Positions 51,518 to 62,417 are shown, counted from the stretch's first letter. The stretch: 64,000 nt of DNA from REEB481 sp964586595 (GCA_964586595.1 CAZPHB010000002.1:157169-221168), one strand, 5' to 3'. Numbers and translations are program-made. Notes: generated by a model not told the origin, from the sequence alone.

Positions 51518-53185
51518 ATGTCATTCTGGAAGCACATCCGAAGAAGGAAAAACATTGATTCACTGAGCATAGAACAGGGTACTGATTCACTCAGTATGCG
51601 ACGGGTTTTGGGCGTTAGAGACCTTACGTCCATGGGCATTGCCGCCATCATCGGCGCCGGTATTTTTGGAACCATCGGCAAAGCGGCCCACGACGGCGGT
51701 CCGGCCATCATCCTGCTGTTCATTTTTACCGGAATTACCTGTGGCCTTTCAGCCTTAAGCTATGCCCGGTTTGCCAGCATTGCCCCGGTAAGTGGAAGTG
51801 CCTACACCTATGCATATCTAAGCTTCGGCGAACTGCTGGCCTGGATCATCGGCTGGGATTTGTTGCTGGAATACGCCATCGGAAACATCGCTGTGGCCAT
51901 TTCCTGGAGTGACTATTTCACCGGACTGTTTCAAGGAAATTCATTGTTCAGTATTCCCTCCTGGATGACCATGGATTATTTAAGTGCCAAAAGGGCGTTT
52001 GATGCGGGATTAACCGGCTCCGAAGGATATGCAGCATACACTCAGGCACCCCAATTCATGGGATTTCACCTTGTTGCTGATATCCCTGCCCTGTTGATTG
52101 TTTTTCTGGTAACATGGCTTTGTTATGTAGGCATCCATGAAACCCGACGCGCCGGAAATGCCATGGTGCTGCTGAAACTCGCAATCATCGGCCTGGTGAT
52201 TGTGGTCGGTGCTTTTTTTGTCAATACCGAAAACTGGATTCCATTTGCACCCAATAAGTTTGGTGGAATCATGAGTGGAGTTTCTGCCGTATTCTTCGCA
52301 TATATTGGGTTCGATGCGCTCAGCACCACGGCAGAAGAATGTAAAAATCCACAGCGGGACCTACCGCGTGGTATGTTCTATTCATTGCTGATCTGTACCG
52401 TTTTGTACATTTTGATTACGCTGGTCTTAACCGGGATGGTTTCCTACCACAAATTAAATGTGGGTGATCCGCTTGCTTATGTTTTTAGTGAAGTAGGACT
52501 GAGCAGCATGAAGGGAATCATCGCGGTTAGCGCACTCATCGCCATGACCAGCGTGCTTCTGGTTTTTCAACTCGGCCAGCCACGCATCTGGATGAGCATG
52601 AGCAGAGATGGTTTATTGCCAAAAATCTTTTCCCGATTGCATCCGCGTTACCATACCCCCAGTTTCAGCACCATCGTTACAGGATTTCTGGTAGCCATAC
52701 CTGCGCTGTTTATGAACCTCACGGAAGTAACAGACTTGACGAGCATCGGCACCTTATTCGCATTCGTGCTTGTAAATGCCGGTGTCATCTTGATGGATGT
52801 TCAAACCGAAGGACCAAAGTCGGGGTTTCGAATTCCATACATCCCCGGATGGTGGGCCATGTTGCCCTTATGCATCACCCTGTTTGCGCTGGCAATCGCA
52901 TATCCCGAACAATCCCTGAAAGCATGTGGACTGGGACCGCAAACACATTGGCTGGTGCTGATGCCCAGAATGCTCTTGCTGGCCACCCTCCTGCTGCTTA
53001 CCATCAGTTCCTTCTTCAAGCGTATTTCGCTCATCCCCAGCTTGGGCCTGCTGAGCTGTCTGTATCTGATGGCGGAGCTGAGCGCGCAGAATTGGGAACG
53101 CTTCTTCATATGGTTAGGCCTGGGATTGGCCATTTACTTCTTGTACGGTTACAGAAAAAGCAAACTCAGCAAACAAGGCATTTGA
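51518..53185 (+). CDS. APC superfamily amino acid permease
   Basis: 555 residues with about 12-14 hydrophobic helices. The signature GIAAIIGAGIFGTIGKAAHDGGPA (residue 38 onward) and the AYIGFDALSTTAEECKNPQRDLP motif mark the cationic amino acid transporter (CAT/YfnA-like) branch. The substrate is probably an amino acid; which one is not determined. The next gene begins on the last base of its stop (TGATG), so the two are coupled. Confidence 0.92.
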   Translation: MSFWKHIRRRKNIDSLSIEQGTDSLSMRRVLGVRDLTSMGIAAIIGAGIFGTIGKAAHDGGPAIILLFIFTGITCGLSALSYARFASIAPVSGSAYTYAYLSFGELLAWIIGWDLLLEYAIGNIAVAISWSDYFTGLFQGNSLFSIPSWMTMDYLSAKRAFDAGLTGSEGYAAYTQAPQFMGFHLVADIPALLIVFLVTWLCYVGIHETRRAGNAMVLLKLAIIGLVIVVGAFFVNTENWIPFAPNKFGGIMSGVSAVFFAYIGFDALSTTAEECKNPQRDLPRGMFYSLLICTVLYILITLVLTGMVSYHKLNVGDPLAYVFSEVGLSSMKGIIAVSALIAMTSVLLVFQLGQPRIWMSMSRDGLLPKIFSRLHPRYHTPSFSTIVTGFLVAIPALFMNLTEVTDLTSIGTLFAFVLVNAGVILMDVQTEGPKSGFRIPYIPGWWAMLPLCITLFALAIAYPEQSLKACGLGPQTHWLVLMPRMLLLATLLLLTISSFFKRISLIPSLGLLSCLYLMAELSAQNWERFFIWLGLGLAIYFLYGYRKSKLSKQGI

Positions 53186-53484
53186 TGAAAAGAATAGGAA
53201 GACAAGGCAGCAGAAGCATCAGTGAAGTGCTGCGGCAAATGGAAGAAAAATACCATCTGAGCAGTCCATTAACGGAAGCAGCTTTGAAGGAACGTTGGCC
53301 TGCCATTATGGGCACATTGATTGCCAATCACACCAAAAACATCCGATTTAAAGAGGGAACATTGACATTGACCATCGACAATGCGCCCCTGAAAGCCGAG
53401 CTGATGATGCGCAAAGACGAAATTATGCAGCGCATCAATACCGACCTCGGCACGGAAACCATCAGGGAAGTCCATATTCGCTGA
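53185..53484 (+). CDS. DUF721 (DciA-like) protein
   Basis: 99 residues from the ATG at 53185. The family pattern is clear: SISEVLRQMEEKYHL, LKERWPAIMGTLIANHTKNI, LTLTIDNAPLKAELMMRKDEI. DUF721 includes DciA, the helicase-loading partner of DnaB in bacteria without DnaC; this version is short and could serve that role. The predicted product is basic and lacks a signal. Confidence 0.85.
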   Translation: MKRIGRQGSRSISEVLRQMEEKYHLSSPLTEAALKERWPAIMGTLIANHTKNIRFKEGTLTLTIDNAPLKAELMMRKDEIMQRINTDLGTETIREVHIR

Positions 53485-53485
53485 A

Positions 53486-53493
53486 TATCTTTG
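53486..53493 (+). promoter_or_regulatory. -7 element (TATCTTTG) of rpe, almost leaderless
   Basis: Full match to TAnnTTTG, ending four bases before the ATG at 53498 and starting one base after the previous stop. Confidence 0.6.
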
Positions 53494-53497
53494 CACC

Positions 53498-54169
53498 ATG
53501 CCACACCTAATTGCCCCGTCCATGCTGAGCGCCGATTTCGGAAACCTGCAACGGGACACCGAAATGGTCAATCAAAGTCAGGCCGATTGGTTTCATGTGG
53601 ACATCATGGACGGCGTATTTGTTCCAAATATTTCCTTTGGATTCCCTGTGGTGAAAAGCCTCTTCAAACACGCCGAAAAACCTTTAGATGTGCATTTGAT
53701 GATTGTTCAGCCGGAACGATACATTAAAGCCTTTAAAGATGCAGGTGCCGCGGTGCTGACCATTCACCTGGAAGCAAGCACGCACCTGCACCGCAGCCTG
53801 GATCATATTCGTCAGGAAGGCATGAAGGCCGGTGTGGCCCTGAATCCGCACAGTCCGGTACATTTACTTGAAGACATCATCACCTCATGTGACCTGGTTT
53901 GCCTGATGAGCGTCAACCCTGGTTTTGGCGGTCAGTCGTTTATTCAACATACCTACAGGAAAATAGCCCAACTGCGCAGCCTCATTGAGGCGAGCAACAG
54001 CCAATGCATGATTGAAATTGATGGCGGAGTTACCCTGGAAAATGCACCCTTGTTGCTTGAAGCCGGTGCCGATGTATTGGTTGCAGGCAACACAGTATTT
54101 GGCGCGCCCAACCCCAAAGAAATGATTGCTCAACTGAAAACTTGTTCGCCGGCATATAACAAAGGATGA
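53498..54169 (+). CDS. rpe: Ribulose-phosphate 3-epimerase
   Basis: 223 residues, normal length. Interconverts ribulose-5-phosphate and xylulose-5-phosphate. Metal ligands His33, Asp35, His66 and Asp175 (FHVDIMDG, LDVHLMI, IEIDGGV) and the phosphate loop MSVNPGFGGQSF are intact. Confidence 0.97.
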   Translation: MPHLIAPSMLSADFGNLQRDTEMVNQSQADWFHVDIMDGVFVPNISFGFPVVKSLFKHAEKPLDVHLMIVQPERYIKAFKDAGAAVLTIHLEASTHLHRSLDHIRQEGMKAGVALNPHSPVHLLEDIITSCDLVCLMSVNPGFGGQSFIQHTYRKIAQLRSLIEASNSQCMIEIDGGVTLENAPLLLEAGADVLVAGNTVFGAPNPKEMIAQLKTCSPAYNKG

Positions 54170-54183
54170 ATATTGAACGTTGA

Positions 54184-56658
54184 ATGCCGGTGCACAGGCT
54201 TTTGCTTATAATGATTCTACTCTCCGGTATGTCTGGCCTTCGGGCACAAGGCCAATGCTTCCTGAGGCTGGAATTACATGATCTTGAAGACCGGCCTGTT
54301 CCCGGGGTTTGGGTAAAACCTGCAGGTTCATTAAATGGAACCTTCACCGATGATGAAGGCAGATGTGTACTGCCTGTTCCTTGTGATTCTGCAATTTCTG
54401 TGGAAGGTTTATTTGAACGCAAACGTGTTTATACCGCTTTGCTTGCAGCAAGCAATGACACCAACAATTACCGAATCGTATATCTGAACTCCGGTATGGG
54501 CAGTATGGAATTGTTGCGCATCACCTCCGGAGGATCTACAGGACTGAGCATTGATCTGAAATCAAGAGCGGTGGAAAGCATGACCGGGTTGGGAAGTGGC
54601 ATTGAGAACATCATCAAAACCTTGCCCGGAGTATTCAGCAACAACGAATTATCCTCGCAGTACAGCGTGCGTGGCGGAAACTTTGATGAAAACCTGGTTT
54701 ATGTAAACGATGTGGAAATTTATCGACCGCAGTTGATCCACAGCGGACAACAGGAAGGATTAAGCTTTATCAACCCACTGCTTGTGAAAAACCTGAAATT
54801 CAGCGCAGGTGGTTTTGAAGCGCGATACGGCGACAAACAAAGCAGTGTGCTTGATGTAGAATACCGCAAACCCACGAAGTTTGAAAGCACCATTGATGTA
54901 GGATTGCTGGGGGCATCCATGGCCTTGGAACAATTGTCTGCGAACCGCAGATTCAGCGGCATCGGCAGCATCCGGTGGAGATCCAACACATTGGTACTCA
55001 ACACCTTAGATGTGAGTGGTCGTTATGTAACCAACTTCTATGATGCACAATGGTTGCTTTCATACCGAATCACCACCCGCCTTCGTGCAGAGTGGCTGGG
55101 AAATATTGCTGAAAATCGGTACAGACTGAATCCGGAAAGCCGGGAAACTTCATTCGGCACCGCGCAAAATGCATTCAACCTTTACGTGGGTATGGGCGGA
55201 CAGGAATTCAGCGGATACACCAGCGCGATGTCTGCCCTTTCGCTGATCTGGAAACCAAGAAAAAGTACGGAACTTAAACTCATTGGTGCGGCTTTCTCCA
55301 CACGCGAGCAAGAAGTTTTTGACATCTTCGGTGCCTACAGCTTGGGTCTGCTGGACAAAGACCCTTCATCCGAAACCTACGGAAAACCCATACGCAACTT
55401 AGGTGCGGGCAGTTTCATTGACCATGGAAGAAATCGTCTGAACACCAGAGTGGTGAATTTGGCCACCTTGGGCAACTGGAATTCCTTCAACCGCAAAGCG
55501 TCATTGCATTGGGGTGTGCGCATCCAACAAGAAGAGATCCGCGATAAAATCCACGAATGGCTGTACAATGATTCCTCCGAGTACAACATTCCACCCTTTG
55601 GATTTGGCCGCGACAGCGTATTTATGGATGGCTATGTGAGTGGTGCTGCCGCATTGAGTTCGTGGAGGTCGTCCGGCCATATTCAAGGCAACTTCATCCT
55701 GAATAAGGCTTCCAATGCGCGCGTAACCATAGGCACGCGAAGTCAATACTGGAGCTTAAACAAGCAATGGATACACAGTCCGAGGGTTCAGTTGAGCATG
55801 GAACCAAACCGCAGATTTAACCTTCAGGCGGAAGATTCGCTGAGAAAACCGAGCGTGCGCTTATACCTGGCTGCAGGAATTTATGCCCAGCCGGCGTTTT
55901 ATCGGGAAATGCGCGGTTTTGACGGGCAGCTCAACACCAGCTTACAGGCACAAAAAAGCATCCATTTGGTGGGCGGTATGGATCGGTCGTTTATGATGTG
56001 GGGTCGAAAATTCAAATGGCTGAGTGAAGCGTATTATAAGAAGCTGCAAAATCAGGTTCCTTACCTGTTCGACAACATACGCATTCGCTATTACGCGCAA
56101 AACAGCAGCAATGGTTATGCCTGGGGTGTGGACAACAGGGTTAATGGCGAGTTCATTCCGGGCCTGGAATCATGGTTTACCCTCAGCGTGCTGCAAAGCA
56201 AGGAACGCATTCGCTACGTGAACAGCGTGGGAAACAGCGTGGAAAGTCCATATTTACGCCGTCCAACGGATAAACGGGTAAATGCGGCCATTGTATTTCA
56301 GGATGAACTGCCGGGAAACAACAGATACCGCATGAACCTAAACCTGATTTTAGGTACCGGAATGCCCTATTATCTGGGAGGCGATTTGCGGTATAAAGAC
56401 ATTTACAGAATTCCTCCATACCGCAGGATTGATATTGGATTCACCAAAGTACTGGTCAATGATTCGCTGCGTCCTAAAGGGAAGATTTGGGAAAAAGTTC
56501 AAAGCAGCTGGATATCACTGGAGTTTTTCAACCTCTTAGGCATTGACAATGTAATCAGCTATTTGTGGGTGAAGGACTTTAGTGCGAATATTTACGGCGT
56601 GCCGGAATTCCTTACCGGACGTATGCTGAATTTACGCCTCCTTGTAAGACTGCAGTAA
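54184..56658 (+). CDS. TonB-dependent receptor with carboxypeptidase-regulatory-like N-terminal domain
   Basis: 824 residues. Signal peptide MPVHRLLLIMILLSGMSGLRAQ. A CarboxypepD_reg-like beta-sandwich (about 25-95, LRLELHDLEDRPVPGVWVK ... GTFTDDEGRC) is followed by a plug domain (about 120-230: IENIIKTLPGVFSNNELSSQYSVRGGNFDE) and a barrel ending at LLVRLQ. The layout is that of SusC-like or related Bacteroidota receptors, but no SusD partner is nearby. The start is 14 bases after rpe. Its stop is one base from the convergent permease gene. Confidence 0.88.
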   Translation: MPVHRLLLIMILLSGMSGLRAQGQCFLRLELHDLEDRPVPGVWVKPAGSLNGTFTDDEGRCVLPVPCDSAISVEGLFERKRVYTALLAASNDTNNYRIVYLNSGMGSMELLRITSGGSTGLSIDLKSRAVESMTGLGSGIENIIKTLPGVFSNNELSSQYSVRGGNFDENLVYVNDVEIYRPQLIHSGQQEGLSFINPLLVKNLKFSAGGFEARYGDKQSSVLDVEYRKPTKFESTIDVGLLGASMALEQLSANRRFSGIGSIRWRSNTLVLNTLDVSGRYVTNFYDAQWLLSYRITTRLRAEWLGNIAENRYRLNPESRETSFGTAQNAFNLYVGMGGQEFSGYTSAMSALSLIWKPRKSTELKLIGAAFSTREQEVFDIFGAYSLGLLDKDPSSETYGKPIRNLGAGSFIDHGRNRLNTRVVNLATLGNWNSFNRKASLHWGVRIQQEEIRDKIHEWLYNDSSEYNIPPFGFGRDSVFMDGYVSGAAALSSWRSSGHIQGNFILNKASNARVTIGTRSQYWSLNKQWIHSPRVQLSMEPNRRFNLQAEDSLRKPSVRLYLAAGIYAQPAFYREMRGFDGQLNTSLQAQKSIHLVGGMDRSFMMWGRKFKWLSEAYYKKLQNQVPYLFDNIRIRYYAQNSSNGYAWGVDNRVNGEFIPGLESWFTLSVLQSKERIRYVNSVGNSVESPYLRRPTDKRVNAAIVFQDELPGNNRYRMNLNLILGTGMPYYLGGDLRYKDIYRIPPYRRIDIGFTKVLVNDSLRPKGKIWEKVQSSWISLEFFNLLGIDNVISYLWVKDFSANIYGVPEFLTGRMLNLRLLVRLQ

Positions 56659-56659
56659 T

Positions 56660-57937
56660 TCAACGGGAACGAATTGCATCCACCGGATTCATCCTTGCCG
56701 CCTGCAGTGCAGGAAGAATCCCCGACAACAACCCGATTCCTGCGGAAACAACGATTCCGGTGATGGCATCGCTGCTGTTTAAGCCCAAAGTCAAACTGCT
56801 TTGCAAGGCAGATTGAAGAATGAAGTTTCCAAGCATGGTGGTGAAGTAAACCAAGACCAGACCAAGGAATCCTCCAAACAAGCACAGGATTACGGCTTCG
56901 CTCAGGAATTGCGACAGAATAAAATAGTTTCTTGCGCCCAATGCTTTTTGAATGCCTATTTGCTGGGTGCGTTCTTTCACGCTCACAAACATGATGTTGG
57001 CCACACCAAAACAACCTACCAGCAGTGCAAACATGCCAATGATGGTACCCGCCATGTTCAATTGCGCAAATAAGGATGTGATGTTGTCCGTAATCATGCT
57101 CATTTTATTTACGGCGAAGTTTTCTTCCTGATGCGGTCTGATTCTGCGAACGGCCCGCATGGTGGCATTGGTTTCCCAGATTAATTCTTCAATACCAGCC
57201 TGATTTTTCGCCTTCAACATGATCTGAGGGTTTCCGGATTCATTGCGCGTATTTGCGAACGCTCTTGCAAAGTTCAGCGGCAGAATAACCCTTTCATCGA
57301 AACTGGAGTTGATGATGCTCTGTCCTTCTTTCCTCAGCACACCCACCACGGTGCAATGCTGTTTCATCACCTGCACGGATTTTCCGGCCGGGTTTCCCTC
57401 CGGAAACAAGCGTTCTGCAATGGTTGCACCCAAAATCACCACCGGTCTTCCCGCATCACTTTCCTGTTGGGTAAAATAACGACCATCGGCAAGGTCCACC
57501 TTTTGTACCTGTTGGTAATCGTGGGTAACACAGAACAGGTCCACACCATCGGCCTTTTCCTGTCCGCGTTCCACCAATTTCCCCTGAATGGCAAATGCAA
57601 AAGCTGCCGCCTGAAGGCTTTGTGGTGGATGATTGCGCAGGTATTCCATTTCCTGATAGGTGACCACCGGCCGCGACATGTATTTCCACCAGGGATAATC
57701 AAATCCCATATTGTCCCAAGGCCATTTCTGTACAAATACAATATCGGAACCAATGGCTGCAAAGCTGTCTTTGATGTTTCGCTCCAAACTGTGTACAAGC
57801 GTGTACACCAGAATGATGCAATAGATGCCAATGGTGATGCCCAATACAGACAGGAATGACCTGAGTTTATTCGTAACAAACACCTGCCAGGCCATTGCCA
57901 GGCTTTCATTTACCACATTTAACGCAATGCGAAACAT
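56660..57937 (-). CDS. MacB-like ABC transporter permease
   Basis: 425 residues: an N-terminal helix (about 22-45), a large MacB periplasmic core domain (about 50-270) and three C-terminal helices of the FtsX domain (about 285-310, 335-360, 385-410) ending in PALQAARMNPVDAIRSR. Such permeases work with a separate ATPase and often a membrane-fusion protein; none is encoded beside it in the window. Mechanotransmission export of peptides or lipoproteins is the usual role. Confidence 0.9.
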   Translation of the reverse strand: MFRIALNVVNESLAMAWQVFVTNKLRSFLSVLGITIGIYCIILVYTLVHSLERNIKDSFAAIGSDIVFVQKWPWDNMGFDYPWWKYMSRPVVTYQEMEYLRNHPPQSLQAAAFAFAIQGKLVERGQEKADGVDLFCVTHDYQQVQKVDLADGRYFTQQESDAGRPVVILGATIAERLFPEGNPAGKSVQVMKQHCTVVGVLRKEGQSIINSSFDERVILPLNFARAFANTRNESGNPQIMLKAKNQAGIEELIWETNATMRAVRRIRPHQEENFAVNKMSMITDNITSLFAQLNMAGTIIGMFALLVGCFGVANIMFVSVKERTQQIGIQKALGARNYFILSQFLSEAVILCLFGGFLGLVLVYFTTMLGNFILQSALQSSLTLGLNSSDAITGIVVSAGIGLLSGILPALQAARMNPVDAIRSR

Positions 57938-57995
57938 CGTTGTTCAAAGTAAAGGATAGAATTGTTGTTTTTCTGAATGAATGTGAAGTTGGTTC

Positions 57996-60900
57996 CTATT
58001 GAGGGGCGGAACTTTCTGTTTTGGCTTTACGACTGAACCGCCAGCGTTCAAATTCCCGGCGGTAAAATAAGCCTAGGCCCATGGTATTTGTGCTCAGGTT
58101 GCTGGAAGATCCAGGTGCCTGGTACAGTTGATTGGCGTTTCGCGAATAGGCCTTCACCCGAAAAGTACCATCCTGGGTAATGCTGTATTCCACATTCACA
58201 TTGGGCAAGGCCAGGGTTGGATCGTAGGTACCGTCTATCATCAATCGATCATTAAACAACGGGACTTTTACATTCACGGTCATCCGGTTTTGATTTTGCG
58301 CACCTTGTGCCAATGCTTCCATGTTCAGGGTCAGTTGGAATTTACCTCCAAATTGCGACAACCAATTGTTCAATTGGTTGGATATCAAACCGCTCACCGT
58401 ATTGCCGGCAGCCTCGGTGCCGGTTGTTCCTTGCAGCGAAAAACTGGGGGGAATAAAGTTTCCCAGCACCAGCAATCCAAATACCTGCCGCGCCACTTCA
58501 TCCTGATCGGCGCGTATGCGTTGCAGCGTGGCGTTTAAATCACTAAGGTTGGTACTGCTTGTGGCGTTCTGCAGGTTGGGAAATTCCAGATCAAATCGAA
58601 TATCCGGCTGAAAAAGCTTGCCTTTGAGGTACAGTTTACTCACCACATCGGTCACCGGATAACTTACTGTTTGGGTTAAATTCCGACCGGCCATCAATGG
58701 CGCAGGTGAGATTTTCTGACGATATTCTGCCTCAATGTTTATCAGCGCATCATAAGGATCCCCGTTCCAGGTAATGGTCCCCCCGTTATTCACATAAAAC
58801 TTCTTGTTGATCAAATCGAGGGCAGTAAACAGGTAAGCACCACCGGTAATATTGAACTGACCGAACAGGCTAAAAGTTCCGGAGGCATCCAAACTCATCC
58901 GTAGGTCGCCGGTACCATTTCCTTTCATGATGTCACCCATTTTCTCATCGAATATGAGTCGAACCTCGGCTTCCGGTGTTATCTCCAAATTTACCGATAT
59001 GCTGTTCACGCTGTTTCCCGGCTCATGCGGTGCATCCTCAGGTACTTCATTGGTGTACTTTCTCCGGAAGGTGACGTATGAAACGGGACCGGTAGTGGAA
59101 GATTCGGTGATCGGGATAGAAATAAGGGTATTCTTCCTCGTTTTCAGGTTAAATATCAGATCCAACTTATCCCAAGGACCAATAAACCTGGCATTGCCAT
59201 CGGCATACCCTGTTCCATAAAACAGCTCATTGTCCTTAACCCCGGTATTCAGGGCCTTGAGGTTGCTGGCACCTGCTACTTCCGCATCAATGTAAAAATT
59301 GCTGAAAAATTCATGCTTGATGCTGGCCTGACCAATGGCTCTGCCCCTGCCTGTTTCATCCACAATATGGAAAGGAATAACACTAAAAATATTCTTGTCA
59401 GATTTTCCCCGCAGGGCCGGTATGGTGTAGGTAACCTTGGTGTAATCAACCATAAACTGCACATCGCGCAATTCAAAAGAACCTTTAAGGAGGGGTTCTT
59501 TAATGGTGCCCTCCACGCGTAATTGTGCACTGACAAACCCTTTGTGCATCGAAACCACACCATCGGTAAATGGCTTAATGCCTTCCAATGATGTTTCTCT
59601 TGGTATGAATACATCCAGATTCAATCGTTCATCCGATCCGCCAATCCCCAGAGTTCCCTTTACAGAGGCACCTTTCAGCATCCCTCGTGTGGCCATGCCT
59701 TCTACCCAGATGCGCTTTCCTACATCCAAACTCGATGCTTCCAGCCTGAAATCACCATACGCAATGCCGTTGTACCGAATTCCGGTAGCTAAAACATTGC
59801 ACTCGGCACTGGGATGATCGGACAGCCCGGCCCTGATAGATACAGTTCCATTCAAGCTTGCCGCCATGGAATCACCGCCGATGCCCAAAAAAGGCTGTAT
59901 ATCGGAGATGTTAAAGTTGCCGAACGAGGCAAATAGTTCGTGGTTTTGTGCAGTTCCCAGACTTCCGTTCACTTCTATGAAGTTTCGGGTGCTGCCCAGG
60001 TAGAAATTGCTGAACGTTGTGGCTTCTTTTCGGTAACAAATACGCCCGGAAGTGTCGAGAATCCACCTGGCGCCAAACCAATTCAAAGAACCACTTTTAA
60101 TGTGGATGGGAATAGAATCGCTGTGTAAGAACACATCACAGGCCAGATTTATGTTGTTATTTCCTGTGGAATCAAGCATGTGCAATTCCACAGGCAAAAC
60201 GCCCTGATGTAAAGTACCTTTGGTTTGAAGCTGATTGAACCAGGTGCTTCCTTTGTGCCGCATTTGTTCCGCGCCGATGTTAAACCGCAAAGCTTCATGC
60301 GCAGCTTTGTCGCATTGAAATTGCACGTTTCGGAACTTATTGCCCTGAAACTCAAACCAGGTGGGCTGTTCCGTGCGCAGATGCACGCTGTTTCCTGAAG
60401 ATGCCAAAGTACCTTGAAGCATCAGTGGTCCCATGGTAAAATCATCGGCAATCAAGGAAGAAACCAATGTTGTCTGCCTCATATTGAGGTAGAAAGAGAT
60501 GTTCAAACTTGTATCTATATCACGGGGCCGGCGCACTACTTCCGGCATCAGCTCATGGAGCAAAGCCATGCCGGCCGAGGGCAAAGTGCCGGTTCCAAAT
60601 GATCCGTAAATACCTGCATCTCCGATGTGGCTGCGCAAAGTCCAATCGCGCACGCCACCTGATTGGGTGGCAGTGAACTGCGCGTAGGGTATGAAGTGAT
60701 TGACGCCGTTTCTATTCCAGGTGATGCTGTTGAGGGAAATCTGCCCCTTGAGTTCAGAGGCATTGCCCATACTGATGTCTGAATTGCCGGCACAGGACAA
60801 GCTGCTTTGGAGTGAATCCAAACCAAGTGCCTTGAGGTTGGCTTGATGCAGCCGAAATGTCTTGAATCGATACTCAGGAAGCTCCCCTGCGAAACGGACG

Positions 60901-62417
60901 GCTCCGTCCAGATCAAGGCTCAGGATGGGGTCATTAAGCGCGGCCTTTCCAGTGAAACTGGTGGGCGTAAGCACACCATCAACAGAAGCATCTTTCAGCT
61001 GCCTGCCATTCACTTCCAACATGGGGATCAAGCCATCAAGCGTCAGGTTAAAGTCTGATTTGCCAAGTCCGGTTCCCTGCAAGGAAATAGAAGCATCGAC
61101 CAAACCGAGGGCAGGTTCCAAACCGTAGAATGCACCTAGGTTGAAGCGATCTATCTGAACCTTACCATCGTATTTTGCCTGGCTGTAGCCCTGGCGAAAA
61201 TTCATGTTTAAATCCTCCAGGCGTACCTGCCCTAGAGTACTGTTCAGCGCTCCGCTGGCGGTAAACTGATTGAAAAAGCCGGTGAAAGCTCCATTAAATT
61301 GAAAGTTGCCCAGTGAATTCAGGTTGGTGGGAAGCCTGATGCCACCCAAAAAGGACGCCAGGTCAACGGCATCTGTTTGCCATTTCTGAATGTTTGCGTT
61401 GATAAACGTGTTCCGCCAATCCGGCAAGCCATTCATGGAAACGGCACCCTGTATCATTCCCTGACTGCCGTAGCGTACATCCAGTTTTTTGAATTGCAGG
61501 TTTGAAAGTCGGCCTTTAAAATCAAATCCGAGGCGCAATGCATCTGTTCGCTGAGACATCTGCGACTGAAAGACACCCAGGTCGCGCAATCCAAGAGAAG
61601 CCCGATGCATCCGTCCACTCATGAACACTTCTTCTGAAAAATGTGAGAACGCCCTATAGCCCTGATAACGAAACTTCAACGTATCGCCTAAGACACTGTG
61701 CGCTGTTTTTAAACGAAATCCCAAAACATCGAGTGCGTAATAAGAGACCCGGCATTGTGCCCTCAGGTCTTGAACCAAAAGCCCCGAACGTTCGCGCGCA
61801 CTCAGCATTTTGATGCCAAAGTGCATCGAATCATCATACAAAAGAAAAGTATCCAACTTTCCACTGATTTGGCTGAATCTAAGGTGGTAAGGATCAAAAG
61901 ATCCGGCTACAGGCATGGGCTCGTGGTCGTCAAAATTTCGAAACTCCATATTGCGGAGCAGTGCCTGTTGCGCCCTCAATTCCCAAATAACTTTGGGGCC
62001 TGTACGTTTCTTTTTGGGCGTGAAATAATCAATAAGGAAATTGATATTTTGACCGGTATCGTTTTTATGGATACCCAGATTCACCAAGCCATTGGAGCAT
62101 TCAAACACCTTTAAGTTGAGCGCGTGGGTGCGGATGTTTAAGGCGGCAAGTTTTGCATGTATTCTTCGAAAGAAAAACAGGGTATCCTGGCTGCGGTCTT
62201 CAACCAGTACATTTTCTATGGTGAAGTTATTCAGGAAATCTGTTTCCAATCCTCCTATCCGAACCACCACATTCCATTCTTTACTTAAGAAAGCTGAAAC
62301 CTTTGTAACTACATACTGCTGAACAGGTTTGCTTCTGAACAACACCAAAAGCAACCCCACGCTGAGTGCCAATCCCAGGACCAGGCCGAGCAGTATTTTG
62401 CGTAGTTTTGCCTTCAA
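57996..62417 (-). CDS. tamB: Translocation and assembly module protein TamB-like (DUF490)
   Basis: 1473 residues. An N-terminal signal-anchor (LRKILLGLVLGLALSVGLLLVLF) is followed by a long repetitive beta-helical AsmA/TamB-like region. The C-terminal TamB domain (about 1050-1440: DETGRGRAIGQASIKHEFFSNFYIDAEV ... GTGDLRMSLDASGTFSLFGQFNITGGAYLF, VARQVFGLLVLGNF) is well conserved. The family bridges the periplasm, moving lipids or helping outer-membrane insertion. Divergent from tsaD. Confidence 0.92.
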   Translation of the reverse strand: MKAKLRKILLGLVLGLALSVGLLLVLFRSKPVQQYVVTKVSAFLSKEWNVVVRIGGLETDFLNNFTIENVLVEDRSQDTLFFFRRIHAKLAALNIRTHALNLKVFECSNGLVNLGIHKNDTGQNINFLIDYFTPKKKRTGPKVIWELRAQQALLRNMEFRNFDDHEPMPVAGSFDPYHLRFSQISGKLDTFLLYDDSMHFGIKMLSARERSGLLVQDLRAQCRVSYYALDVLGFRLKTAHSVLGDTLKFRYQGYRAFSHFSEEVFMSGRMHRASLGLRDLGVFQSQMSQRTDALRLGFDFKGRLSNLQFKKLDVRYGSQGMIQGAVSMNGLPDWRNTFINANIQKWQTDAVDLASFLGGIRLPTNLNSLGNFQFNGAFTGFFNQFTASGALNSTLGQVRLEDLNMNFRQGYSQAKYDGKVQIDRFNLGAFYGLEPALGLVDASISLQGTGLGKSDFNLTLDGLIPMLEVNGRQLKDASVDGVLTPTSFTGKAALNDPILSLDLDGAVRFAGELPEYRFKTFRLHQANLKALGLDSLQSSLSCAGNSDISMGNASELKGQISLNSITWNRNGVNHFIPYAQFTATQSGGVRDWTLRSHIGDAGIYGSFGTGTLPSAGMALLHELMPEVVRRPRDIDTSLNISFYLNMRQTTLVSSLIADDFTMGPLMLQGTLASSGNSVHLRTEQPTWFEFQGNKFRNVQFQCDKAAHEALRFNIGAEQMRHKGSTWFNQLQTKGTLHQGVLPVELHMLDSTGNNNINLACDVFLHSDSIPIHIKSGSLNWFGARWILDTSGRICYRKEATTFSNFYLGSTRNFIEVNGSLGTAQNHELFASFGNFNISDIQPFLGIGGDSMAASLNGTVSIRAGLSDHPSAECNVLATGIRYNGIAYGDFRLEASSLDVGKRIWVEGMATRGMLKGASVKGTLGIGGSDERLNLDVFIPRETSLEGIKPFTDGVVSMHKGFVSAQLRVEGTIKEPLLKGSFELRDVQFMVDYTKVTYTIPALRGKSDKNIFSVIPFHIVDETGRGRAIGQASIKHEFFSNFYIDAEVAGASNLKALNTGVKDNELFYGTGYADGNARFIGPWDKLDLIFNLKTRKNTLISIPITESSTTGPVSYVTFRRKYTNEVPEDAPHEPGNSVNSISVNLEITPEAEVRLIFDEKMGDIMKGNGTGDLRMSLDASGTFSLFGQFNITGGAYLFTALDLINKKFYVNNGGTITWNGDPYDALINIEAEYRQKISPAPLMAGRNLTQTVSYPVTDVVSKLYLKGKLFQPDIRFDLEFPNLQNATSSTNLSDLNATLQRIRADQDEVARQVFGLLVLGNFIPPSFSLQGTTGTEAAGNTVSGLISNQLNNWLSQFGGKFQLTLNMEALAQGAQNQNRMTVNVKVPLFNDRLMIDGTYDPTLALPNVNVEYSITQDGTFRVKAYSRNANQLYQAPGSSSNLSTNTMGLGLFYRREFERWRFSRKAKTESSAPQ